From: Verrucomicrobiota bacterium
Lineage (GTDB): Bacteria; Verrucomicrobiota; Verrucomicrobiia; Limisphaerales; UBA9464
DNA: 5,863 nt
Direction: 5' to 3'
Assembly: GCA_025354845.1 (NCBI GenBank)
Contig: JANXMD010000318.1
Coordinates: 1-5,863, forward strand
In this document: in pieces, positions 1 to 5,083 of the stretch
How the letters are laid out: each line of letters starts with the position of its first letter
Position numbering within the stretch: position 1 is the stretch's first letter
Notes under the pieces: generated by a model
Told to the model about the DNA's origin: nothing
What the model saw: the letters and a program-made list of their open reading frames with translations, nothing else
Database searches by the model: none
Made by a program: the position numbers and the translations under genes

Positions 1-9
1 AGATGTCCG

Positions 10-621
10 ATGAACGTGGCCAATCCAATCGAACAGGCGATGTTTGAGCGCATCAAGGCGCGGGGTGACGGCTGGGTGTTTAGCCCAGTCGACTTCGTTG
101 ACCTCGGTGTTCGGAACGCGGTCGACAAAGCCTTGTCGCGAATGGCGGCGGGCGGCTCGGTCCGGCGCGTGGCGCGTGGGTTGTATGACGTGCCAAAGAA
201 GCACCCCCTTGTCGGCTTGACGGCCCCCAGCATCGACCAGGTGGCCAAGGCGGTTGCCGGAAAAAGTGGCACGCGGTTGCAGCCGACCGGCGCGTATGCC
301 GCCAACCTGCTGGGACTATCCGACCAGGTGCCCGCCAAAGTGGTCTTTCTCACCGATGGTCGCAGCAAGCGCATCCAATTGGGAAAGCTCACCATCACGC
401 TCAAGCAGACATCGCCACGAATCATGGCAACTGCTGGAACCATCAGTGGTTCCATCATTCAGGCGCTCCGGTATCTCGGGAAGGACCACGTCACGGAGGA
501 AACCGTCAAGCGACTCGACCGCAGACTTTCACCGGACGACCGGAAACAACTGCTGAAGGACTTGGCGTATGCCCCCGCGTGGATTGCCCTCATCATGCGG
601 AAGCTGGCCGCTCTCGGCTGA
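10..621 (+). CDS. DUF6088 / AbiEi-like type IV antitoxin
   Basis: This 203-residue protein resembles the DUF6088/AbiEi antitoxins of AbiE-type (type IV) toxin-antitoxin systems. In that family the N-terminal winged helix-turn-helix binds the promoter for autoregulation and the C-terminal part neutralises the nucleotidyltransferase toxin. The family pattern is visible at residues 20-65: a 'WVFSPVDFVDLG' segment, a helix with 'AVDKALSRMAAGG', then 'VRRVARGLYDVPKKHPLVG', which is the wing followed by the typical GLYDVP turn. The middle part carries 'GAYAANLLGLSDQVPAKVVFLTDGRSKRIQLG', also typical. Length is normal for the family. ATG at 10 fits the family N-terminus, but the frame is open to the window edge, so a start further upstream cannot be excluded. 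The gene is followed 3 bp later by a toxin remnant, so it is probably an orphan antitoxin now. Confidence 0.85.
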   Translation: MNVANPIEQAMFERIKARGDGWVFSPVDFVDLGVRNAVDKALSRMAAGGSVRRVARGLYDVPKKHPLVGLTAPSIDQVAKAVAGKSGTRLQPTGAYAANLLGLSDQVPAKVVFLTDGRSKRIQLGKLTITLKQTSPRIMATAGTISGSIIQALRYLGKDHVTEETVKRLDRRLSPDDRKQLLKDLAYAPAWIALIMRKLAALG

Positions 622-624
622 ATC

Positions 625-759
625 ATGGATGCCTTTGTCAAACTGAGCCCGGAGGAACGAAGGATATTCTTCGAGGGAGCGGCCACACCGCTCAACCTCG
701 CGCCCCTGATGGTCAAAAGCGGATTTCTGAGGCTCAGTGATCTGCCTGAAATGCCGTGA
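625..759 (+). pseudogene. Truncated AbiEii-type nucleotidyltransferase toxin (N-terminal remnant)
   Basis: This 44-codon ORF starts 3 bp after the antitoxin stop, the normal position for the toxin partner. Its N-terminus, 'MDAFVKLSPEERRIFFEGAA', matches the start I know from AbiEii/AbiGii-like toxins that pair with DUF6088 antitoxins, followed in the family by a 'VEKDFW.CW.L' segment. Here that segment reads 'LMVKSGFL' and the ORF stops soon after. In the +1 frame the same bases read Asp-Phe-stop (713-721), which suggests a frameshift plus a Trp-to-stop change at the DFW motif. No nucleotidyltransferase core (the GSxxxxRxxxDxD type motif) follows; the next gene starts at 796. The toxin is therefore truncated and inactive. 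The identity rests on about 30 residues and on gene context, so this is a family-level inference. Confidence 0.65.
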
Positions 760-795
760 ATCAAAAAGAGCGGCCAACACAGAAAACAGAAACGA

Positions 796-1539
796 ATGAG
801 AACTCACACCTGGTTAACGCTTCTAGCCATCGCTCTTGCATCAACGAATGGGCCACTTTTCGCAGCGGACAAGGCACCTGCCGTAGACACCATTTTGAAC
901 AGATTCGTACTGGCCATTGGCGGGCGGGACGCCTGGAACAAAATCGAGTCGCGCCAGGTAACCGCTGAAATGGAGACCATGGGCGCTCAAGGCGAGTGGA
1001 TCTCGACGTCCAAGTCTCCGAACCTGAGTTTCTCCCGGGTGAAGCACCCAAAGATTGGGGTGTTTGACAGCGGATTCGACGGAGTCACGGCATGGACGAA
1101 ATACCAGGAAAAGGTGAGCGTCAAAAAAGGGAGTGAACTGGAGCGGGCGAAGCGGGAAGGCGATTTCTTTCAAGAGCTTCACCTGAAAACTATTTACCCC
1201 GGTTTGGCCTTCGTTGGAACCGAGGTAATTAAGGGCGAGTCCGCCAATATCCTTGAGAGCAAAGATCCTCAAATCGGGAAAGTTCGCTTTTTCTTCGGCG
1301 ACAGCACGGGCCTGCTCCTTCGCCGGGAGAACAGCTTCGTCAATCCAGACGGAAAGCAAATGAGCGATGAAGCAGCCTACTCCGACTATCGGGAAGTGGA
1401 TGGAATCAGGTATCCATTTCGCCAGCAGGTCACAGTCCGCGTCAGGGGCGAGGTGATCAACGAATCCAAAATGGTGGTGAAGGAGGTCAAACACAACCTG
1501 CGCATCGAGGACGGCATTTTCAAGATGCCATCCAACTGA
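796..1539 (+). CDS. Secreted LolA/outer-membrane-lipoprotein-sorting-like protein
   Basis: This 247-residue protein starts with a Sec signal peptide: a hydrophobic core at residues 5-17 and likely cleavage near PLFA-AD (23/24), with no lipobox cysteine, so a soluble periplasmic protein is expected. The mature part has the pattern of LolA/LolB/RseB-like half-barrel proteins common in Acidobacteriota and Verrucomicrobiota: 'ILNRFVLAIGGRDAW' (33-47), a 'GFDGVTAWTK' turn (93-102), 'STGLLLRR' (170-177) and 'DYREVDGIRYPF' (197-208). These proteins have a lipid-binding fold, but most members, including this type, have no proven function. The ATG at 796 is chosen because it opens the signal peptide; there is no clear Shine-Dalgarno site. 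The gene lies 36 bp after the toxin remnant and converges with the HTH gene. It has no visible role in DNA transfer and may be cargo or flanking chromosome. Confidence 0.75.
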   Translation: MRTHTWLTLLAIALASTNGPLFAADKAPAVDTILNRFVLAIGGRDAWNKIESRQVTAEMETMGAQGEWISTSKSPNLSFSRVKHPKIGVFDSGFDGVTAWTKYQEKVSVKKGSELERAKREGDFFQELHLKTIYPGLAFVGTEVIKGESANILESKDPQIGKVRFFFGDSTGLLLRRENSFVNPDGKQMSDEAAYSDYREVDGIRYPFRQQVTVRVRGEVINESKMVVKEVKHNLRIEDGIFKMPSN

Positions 1540-1547
1540 GCTGGCGA

Positions 1548-1868
1548 TCAGGCTTCCGCGAGGATTCGCATGGCCCGAGCAGGAAGTCCTGTTGTCTTGA
1601 GTGGCGGTTCAGTCGGACGCGGCGGTGTCGGTTGATTCTCCGGCTTTTGGCTCAGCCCATTTTGACCGCGTCGCCATTCCACGAAATCCCCCCAGAAAAC
1701 AACGCCCCGAACGACGGGGAATCCCGGTGCCCGGAACCATTCGCGGGAAGTTGAATACGAGATACCCGCCAGGACTGCGAACTCCTTCGCATTGAGGGCT
1801 TGATCGAGGCGGCGCTTTTCCAGCACATCCTCAAGCCGCACATCGCTCAGTTGTTTGTCCCCTGCCAT
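1548..1868 (-). CDS. Small excisionase/MerR-like helix-turn-helix DNA-binding protein
   Basis: This is a 106-residue protein. The centre, 'LNAKEFAVLAGISYSTSREWF' (about residues 26-46), is a helix-turn-helix of the excisionase/AlpA/MerR kind, followed by a wing-like 'FPVVRGVVFWGDFVEWRR' in which the hydrophobic VFWGDFVEW matches the W.DF.EW end of such domains. The C-terminal third is rich in proline (QPTPPRPTEPPLK) and probably disordered. The ATG at 1868 is preferred over a start at 1991 because a GAGGGGAG Shine-Dalgarno-like stretch lies about 10 bp before it (1879-1886 on the minus strand) and the upstream extension reads like non-coding sequence. It is divergent from the RHH-relaxase operon and shares the repeat-rich intergenic region, so a role as a regulator of transfer, or as an excisionase or directionality factor, is plausible. 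No integrase is visible in the window. Confidence 0.7.
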   Translation of the reverse strand: MAGDKQLSDVRLEDVLEKRRLDQALNAKEFAVLAGISYSTSREWFRAPGFPVVRGVVFWGDFVEWRRGQNGLSQKPENQPTPPRPTEPPLKTTGLPARAMRILAEA

Positions 1869-1996
1869 GGTGGTCAGTCTCCCCTCGTAGGCTCCGGCAT
1901 TCCTCCTGCCGCCAATCGGAAGGAAATCGAAATGCCGTGCGGCCACCCCTTGCGAGGCCGCCAGGCACGCCAGGCGAGGAGCGCAGCGCAACCGAT

Positions 1997-2048
1997 TTTT
2001 GCCCGTGATGTCGTCGTCACGGATTTGCAGTCGGGCGGTCGGGCAAAA
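1997..2048. repeat. Nested inverted repeats in the divergent region
   Basis: TTTTGCCCG at 1997-2005 is the exact reverse complement of CGGGCAAAA at 2040-2048, with a 34-bp spacer. Inside lies CCGTGA (2003-2008) with TCACGG (2017-2022) and an 8-bp loop. The two hairpins share bases 2003-2005 and so would be mutually exclusive. As DNA they could be protein-binding sites or single-strand hairpins; the role is not proven. Confidence 0.55.
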
Positions 2049-2081
2049 GTGAACGAGAAAAATTGCTCAAGATTTTCCGTT

Positions 2082-2099
2082 CGAAATGCGGTGCTTTCG
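2082..2099 (+). repeat. Bulged hairpin at the RHH gene start
   Basis: CGAAA (2082-2086), a bulged T and GC (2088-2089) can pair with GCTTTCG (2093-2099) around a 3-base GGT loop. The hairpin covers the first ATG (2086) of the RHH gene and overlaps the second copy of the TCGAAATGC(C/G)GTGC direct repeat. It could act on the DNA as a recognition hairpin, or on the mRNA as a block to starting at 2086. Confidence 0.35.
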
Positions 2100-2421
2100 C
2101 GACAGCAACTGGGTGAAGCCGAAATCCAACAGGATAACCACCGCATGTCGCCTGGATGAGCGAGACCGCCAGGAACTGGAAGCCCGGGCTGAGAACCTAA
2201 ACACGACGGTCAGCGATCTCGTGGAAAAATACGTGATTGCCGGGTTGCGCGAAGAGGACGCCAAAACCTCCATTGTTGCCATCCTCAAGGAGTTTCAAGA
2301 GGAGCTTCGTGAAACTCGCCGCGATCACGCCCTCATGGCCGCAGTGCTCCTTGCTGAGGCCGGCAAAAGAACCAGAGAAGAAGGACTCAACTGGGCCGCC
2401 CAAAACATCCGCCCTGATTAA
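2086..2421 (+). CDS. Ribbon-helix-helix (CopG/Arc-like) accessory DNA-binding protein
   Basis: The protein has 111 residues from ATG 2086, or 102 from an in-frame GTG at 2113, which would start just before the domain and may be the true start since neither has a clear Shine-Dalgarno site. Residues 15-23 (NRITTACRL) form the expected DNA-binding beta-strand, 24-38 (DERDRQELEARAENL) the first helix, and 41-54 (TVSDLVEKYVIAGL) the second helix after an N-T-T turn, the layout of CopG/Arc-type ribbon-helix-helix dimers. Residues 55-100 are charged and heptad-like, probably a long helix for oligomerisation. The stop lies 19 bp before the relaxase start, so the two are likely co-transcribed. Small RHH proteins next to relaxases (TrwA in R388, TraY in F) bind oriT, help nicking and repress their own operon; the same job is inferred here from fold and position. 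Confidence 0.75.
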   Translation: MRCFRDSNWVKPKSNRITTACRLDERDRQELEARAENLNTTVSDLVEKYVIAGLREEDAKTSIVAILKEFQEELRETRRDHALMAAVLLAEAGKRTREEGLNWAAQNIRPD

Positions 2422-2428
2422 CCAGACT

Positions 2429-2433
2429 GGAGG
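2429..2433 (+). promoter_or_regulatory. Shine-Dalgarno site of the relaxase gene
   Basis: GGAGG ends 7 bp before ATG 2441. It is a strong site and decides the start: the same frame stays open upstream to an ATG at 2237, but that 68-codon extension overlaps the RHH gene in another frame and is not relaxase-like. Confidence 0.7.
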
Positions 2434-2440
2434 TACGGCC

Positions 2441-4015
2441 ATGATTTCCTCTTCCCCATCGATCAAGGACTCCCAGCAGTGCCGGTATTATCTGGACATG
2501 ACCCAAAGCGATTACTACGCGAACCGGTACGAGCAAGCGGGATATTGGTTGGGCAAAGGCGCTGAATTATTGGGCCTCAGCGGGCCGGTCCAGGGCGAAC
2601 AGCTTCAGAATCTGTTCGATGGATTTTCCCCGGACGGGAAAACCAAACTGGTTCAAAACGCTGGAAGGCCGGATCGCCAGAAAGCGCTCGATTTTGTCCC
2701 GAGTCCGGACAAGAGCGTCAGTGTCCTCTGGGCCATGGCGGATCCGGAGGAACGGTCTGTCATCGAGCGTAACCATGACGAAGCCGTGCAGGCGGTCGCA
2801 GATTTCTTCCAGGAAAACGCGGCCTTTACCCGCCGCGGGAAAGGGGGGGCGAAAGTGGAACCGGTGGCGCTGGTGATTGCCTGCTTCACACACGGCACTT
2901 CGAGGGCGATGGATATGCAGCTCCACACTCACATGGTGGTTCTGAATGTTGGAATCCGCAGCGATGGAACCACCGGCGCGCTCCACAATCACGAGTTCTT
3001 CGAGCTGAGAAAGCAAGCGGACATGGTCTATCAGACCCACCTCGCTCTGGGGTTGCGAATGGAGCTTGGGTTGAAGCTGGAGGCAGAAGGGCAATCGTTC
3101 CGAATCAAAGACGTGCCAAAAGATGTGTGCGATTTTTTCTCCAAGCGCCGTGCTGAAATCCTCGAATACATGAAGGCCCACGGATTGGAGGGGCCCGCCG
3201 CCGCAAATCTGGCCGCGTTGGAGACACGCCCGAAGAAGCGGCACGTCGAGCGTGCAGAGCTATTTAAGGAATGGCAGCGAATCGGCGCCTCCCTCGACTG
3301 GGGACCCGATCAGGCCCGGAAATCGAGCCGTGACAAGAAAGTCCGGGAAATGATGGCTCGCCTCACCGAACGAGAGTCGAGTAAGCCCTACGGCGGTCCG
3401 GGTGAAGCGAATCAGAAGGGGCCGTCGAATAAGCGGGCAGCGGATGATCAGCGAGGTCCGAAGGAGGATCGCCCCGGCGCTGGCCCTGGTGGCCAGCAGG
3501 ACCAATCGACATCTGGACAAACTGAGGAGGAATCCACTTCATGGACTCGGGATCGGATGCAGAAACCCGGACAAAAAGCCTTCAAGCAAATCTCGAAGAA
3601 TCGCTGTATCCTCAAACACCGACGCTGGGGGAGGATTCTCTTGAAGCAAAACCTCGGCATCGTGGAAATTCGCATTCAGATGAAAAGGCTCCAACCCAAA
3701 GCCCCGGGTTGGAACAAGGCTTCGAAGCTGGCACTCCCTTCGATTCGAATAATCCCCTGGAAAATCACCCTCTTCGACCCGGTCGCCCCACACAAGCGTC
3801 CTCAGCCCAAGGTCCTTTGGAAAAAGGGCTTCCTGTTCGCGGAGATTCGATTGCAGAAGCAACAAGTCTTCCCCAAGACCCCGGCATGGAGTCCCGGCCA
3901 GAAGTTTGTGTTGCCGCGCCTGAGCCTGGGCCTCAAGTCGTCAGAACCGCCGAAGCCCAAAAAGGCGGAAAAGCCGAAGCAAAGTGAAACGCACGGGATG
4001 GGGCACTCCCATTGA
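2441..4015 (+). CDS. MobF-family relaxase (TraI/TrwC-like) without helicase domain
   Basis: This 524-residue protein nicks one oriT strand and stays covalently bound to its 5' end through a tyrosine. The TrwC/TraI relaxase domain is complete at about residues 10-300: tyrosine pairs Y16-Y17 and Y25-Y26 (F TraI has Y16, Y17, Y23, Y24), 'WLGKGAELLGLSG' (36-48), 'DFVPSPDKSVSVLWA' (84-98), and the metal triad H151, H162, H164 in 'THGTSRAMDMQLHTHMVVLN', with the same spacing as TraI H146/H157/H159. The segment 'ALETRPKKRHVERAELFKEW' matches the end of the TraI domain. The large helicase part of classical MobF proteins (no Walker A or later helicase motifs) is missing. Instead there is a Gly/Gln/Ser-rich charged linker (about 305-375) and a basic tail with two diverged repeats (about 398-431 and 457-490). 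A separate helicase would have to be supplied by the element or the host. Confidence 0.92.
   Translation: MISSSPSIKDSQQCRYYLDMTQSDYYANRYEQAGYWLGKGAELLGLSGPVQGEQLQNLFDGFSPDGKTKLVQNAGRPDRQKALDFVPSPDKSVSVLWAMADPEERSVIERNHDEAVQAVADFFQENAAFTRRGKGGAKVEPVALVIACFTHGTSRAMDMQLHTHMVVLNVGIRSDGTTGALHNHEFFELRKQADMVYQTHLALGLRMELGLKLEAEGQSFRIKDVPKDVCDFFSKRRAEILEYMKAHGLEGPAAANLAALETRPKKRHVERAELFKEWQRIGASLDWGPDQARKSSRDKKVREMMARLTERESSKPYGGPGEANQKGPSNKRAADDQRGPKEDRPGAGPGGQQDQSTSGQTEEESTSWTRDRMQKPGQKAFKQISKNRCILKHRRWGRILLKQNLGIVEIRIQMKRLQPKAPGWNKASKLALPSIRIIPWKITLFDPVAPHKRPQPKVLWKKGFLFAEIRLQKQQVFPKTPAWSPGQKFVLPRLSLGLKSSEPPKPKKAEKPKQSETHGMGHSH
3632..3907 (+). repeat. Two diverged copies of a basic motif in the relaxase tail
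   Basis: In the relaxase frame, residues from about 398 read RILLKQNLGIVEIRIQ, continuing QPKAPGW..ASKLALPSIRI. From about 457 they read KVLWKKGFLFAEIRLQ, continuing FPKTPAW..GQKFVLPRLSL. The shared core is EIR-x-Q, P-K-x-P-x-W, K and L-P. The two EIR positions are 59 codons (177 bp) apart (Glu codons at 3665 and 3842). The shared residues often use different codons (GAA/GAG for Glu, CGC/CGA for Arg), so the repeat is seen at the protein level rather than as recent DNA duplication. Function unknown; the basic, aromatic and Pro-rich pattern would suit binding to nucleic acid or to a partner. Confidence 0.6.
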
Positions 4016-4224
4016 CGGAACCGTGGACGCCGCACGCCTGACGGCCATCTGACGGGCTTCCGCGCCGGAGTCCGGAACTCGGGAAACTTCGTTCCGGCGC
4101 AACGCGGGGCGGATCGTGCCCTGCTCCCGACCCGCTGCGCTCCGACCAACCGCCTTCCATTCCGTTGGCGGTTCTCTGCGCTTTTGGGCTCGAATCCGAT
4201 CCGTAGCCTCCAATCTCCGGGCTT

Positions 4225-4244
4225 GAGTTTTGGCGGCCAAACTC
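4225..4244. promoter_or_regulatory. Imperfect palindrome, candidate operator
   Basis: GAGTTTTGGC faces GGCCAAACTC; the half-sites agree at 8 of 10 positions (GAGTTT arms exact). It lies about 80 bp before the start of the zinc-ribbon membrane protein and could be an operator for one of the window's DNA-binding proteins. No similar site was noticed in the other intergenic region. Confidence 0.35.
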
Positions 4245-4305
4245 CACACTGCTCCAAACCGGTCAAGCATAAATCATGCACGAAAAGTGCAAAGAAAACC
4301 GTGAG

Positions 4306-4311
4306 TATAAC
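4306..4311 (+). promoter_or_regulatory. Possible -10 element (TATAAC)
   Basis: TATAAC sits in the A-rich stretch 14 bp before ATG 4325. No good -35 (TTGACA-like) is seen at the right distance, and the leader would be very short, so this is a weak call. Confidence 0.2.
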
Positions 4312-4324
4312 TCATTGAACGAGA

Positions 4325-5077
4325 ATGAACTTCGTCTGCCATCGGCAGGACTGCCCTGGGGTCGGATTGACGGATTCTGCCTGCGCGAAATGCAGGATGC
4401 AGATGACCGTCACCGGTCTTCTGGGGTACTTTTCAAAGTCGTTCCGTCGCTTTTTTGCCAAACGACTCGGCATTAGCTGCCCGCGATGCCGGGCTTTGAT
4501 CCCCGCCTTCCAGTCAACGTGTCCTGGCTGCGGCAGCGTGCTGACCGTCGAAGGGGTGTTCAAGGAAACCGTCGACCCCCACCGTGAGCGGTTCAAGGAA
4601 ATGGTCGCACCGACCAACTCGAACAAACGCATTCTCCAATGGGCCTACATGCTGGGCTCGGCGCTCCTGTTTTGGATCACGTTAGGCGCGCTGGAACATC
4701 AGTACGCGGAGGGGTGGGTCCTGCACGCCCTGCTGTCAGTCATCTACCTCGCGGTTTTTCTGCTGATCTCCCTTTGGGTGGTTCCCCAAAAGACATTTTA
4801 CTTCATCGCCCGCAAAGCCTCGAAACCCGTCAAGCTGGGGATTGTCTTCAATTATCTGACCGGACTCTTTTTCCTTCAGATGTATCTCACCGCGTGGTGG
4901 TCGAGGTCGTTGATGCTCGCTGGCCTTTTCGCAGCCACGTGGTTCGGAGCCTGGGTCTTTTGGGCATATCTCTGGCCGATGTCGAACATCATCGGCAACA
5001 TTTTCGTCCCGCCGGAGGCGACGGAGAAACCCCACGACCCCCGCGCTCGGCAGGGGCGGAATGTCGGCGTGGACTGA
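4325..5077 (+). CDS. Double zinc-ribbon, four-helix membrane protein next to the coupling ATPase
   Basis: I do not recognise a named family for this 250-residue protein. Residues 5-23 hold a first cysteine set (C5, C10, C20, C23) and residues 52-69 a second (C52, C55, C66, C69, 'CPRC...CPGC'), both consistent with zinc ribbons. A basic amphipathic stretch (32-48) lies between them. Four hydrophobic helices follow at about 104-123, 132-153, 171-191 and 196-217, rich in Trp, Phe and Leu, then a charged tail. The N-terminal zinc part is likely cytoplasmic. ATG 4325 is the first start after an in-frame stop at 4316-4318. The gene ends 6 bp before the coupling ATPase start, which strongly suggests one operon. 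Because the ATPase lacks membrane helices, this protein may be its membrane anchor; that role is an inference. Confidence 0.8.
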   Translation: MNFVCHRQDCPGVGLTDSACAKCRMQMTVTGLLGYFSKSFRRFFAKRLGISCPRCRALIPAFQSTCPGCGSVLTVEGVFKETVDPHRERFKEMVAPTNSNKRILQWAYMLGSALLFWITLGALEHQYAEGWVLHALLSVIYLAVFLLISLWVVPQKTFYFIARKASKPVKLGIVFNYLTGLFFLQMYLTAWWSRSLMLAGLFAATWFGAWVFWAYLWPMSNIIGNIFVPPEATEKPHDPRARQGRNVGVD

Positions 5078-5083
5078 AATCGC

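Larger units (their letters stand above)
1869..2112. other. Divergent intergenic region, candidate oriT / operator region
   Basis: About 220-245 bp separate the minus-strand HTH gene from the + strand RHH gene. I see no convincing coding sequence here. The region holds a perfect 9-bp inverted repeat (1997-2005 with 2040-2048), a 6-bp inverted repeat nested inside it (2003-2008 with 2017-2022), short direct repeats CGCCAGGC (1959-1966, 1968-1975) and GCGAGG (1952-1957, 1974-1979), and a 13/14 direct repeat (1927-1940, 2081-2094). Clustered inverted and direct repeats just upstream of a relaxase operon are typical of an origin of transfer and of the binding sites for its accessory proteins, and also of operators for divergent promoters. 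No nick site could be identified with certainty, so oriT is an inference. Confidence 0.4.
4016..4324. other. Intergenic region with several short inverted repeats
   Basis: This 309-bp gap has no convincing gene on either strand; the long minus-strand open frames across it are compositional shadows that run into the relaxase tail. It contains GCGCCGGA (4062-4069) pairing with TCCGGCGC (4093-4100), AACCGCC (4148-4154) pairing with GGCGGTT (4167-4173), an imperfect 20-bp palindrome (4225-4244), and TGCAC (4277-4281) pairing with GTGCA (4287-4291). Composition is C/G-rich in the first 200 bp and turns A-rich after about 4265, as expected close to a promoter. The first part may hold the relaxase terminator, though no stem is followed by a clean T run. 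Confidence 0.5.

Noticed and set aside
841..1494. Minus-strand open frame of 217 codons opposite the LolA-like gene
   Set aside because: It lies entirely within a convincing + strand gene with signal peptide and family motifs; its translation has no recognisable domain. High GC makes antisense frames long.
1869..1991. N-terminal extension of the HTH protein to an ATG at 1991
   Set aside because: The extension has no domain features and lies in repeat-rich sequence, while ATG 1868 has a suitably placed Shine-Dalgarno-like site.
1800..2159. Plus-strand open frame of 119 codons across the divergent intergenic region
   Set aside because: Overlaps both the HTH gene and the RHH gene, and its translation shows no recognisable domain.
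2567..3244. Minus-strand open frame of 225 codons opposite the relaxase domain
   Set aside because: Antisense shadow of the conserved catalytic region of the relaxase; no domain features of its own.
4148..4190. Stem AACCGCC/GGCGGTT followed by a short T-containing stretch as a rho-independent terminator
   Set aside because: The loop is 12 nt and the T run (TTTT) starts about 10 bp after the stem, so it does not fit an intrinsic terminator well; kept only as an inverted repeat in the gap description.
3802..4281. Minus-strand open frame of 159 codons spanning the relaxase tail and the following gap
   Set aside because: Rich in Arg, Pro, Gly and Cys without domain pattern, overlaps the repeat-bearing relaxase tail, and other minus frames are equally open there.
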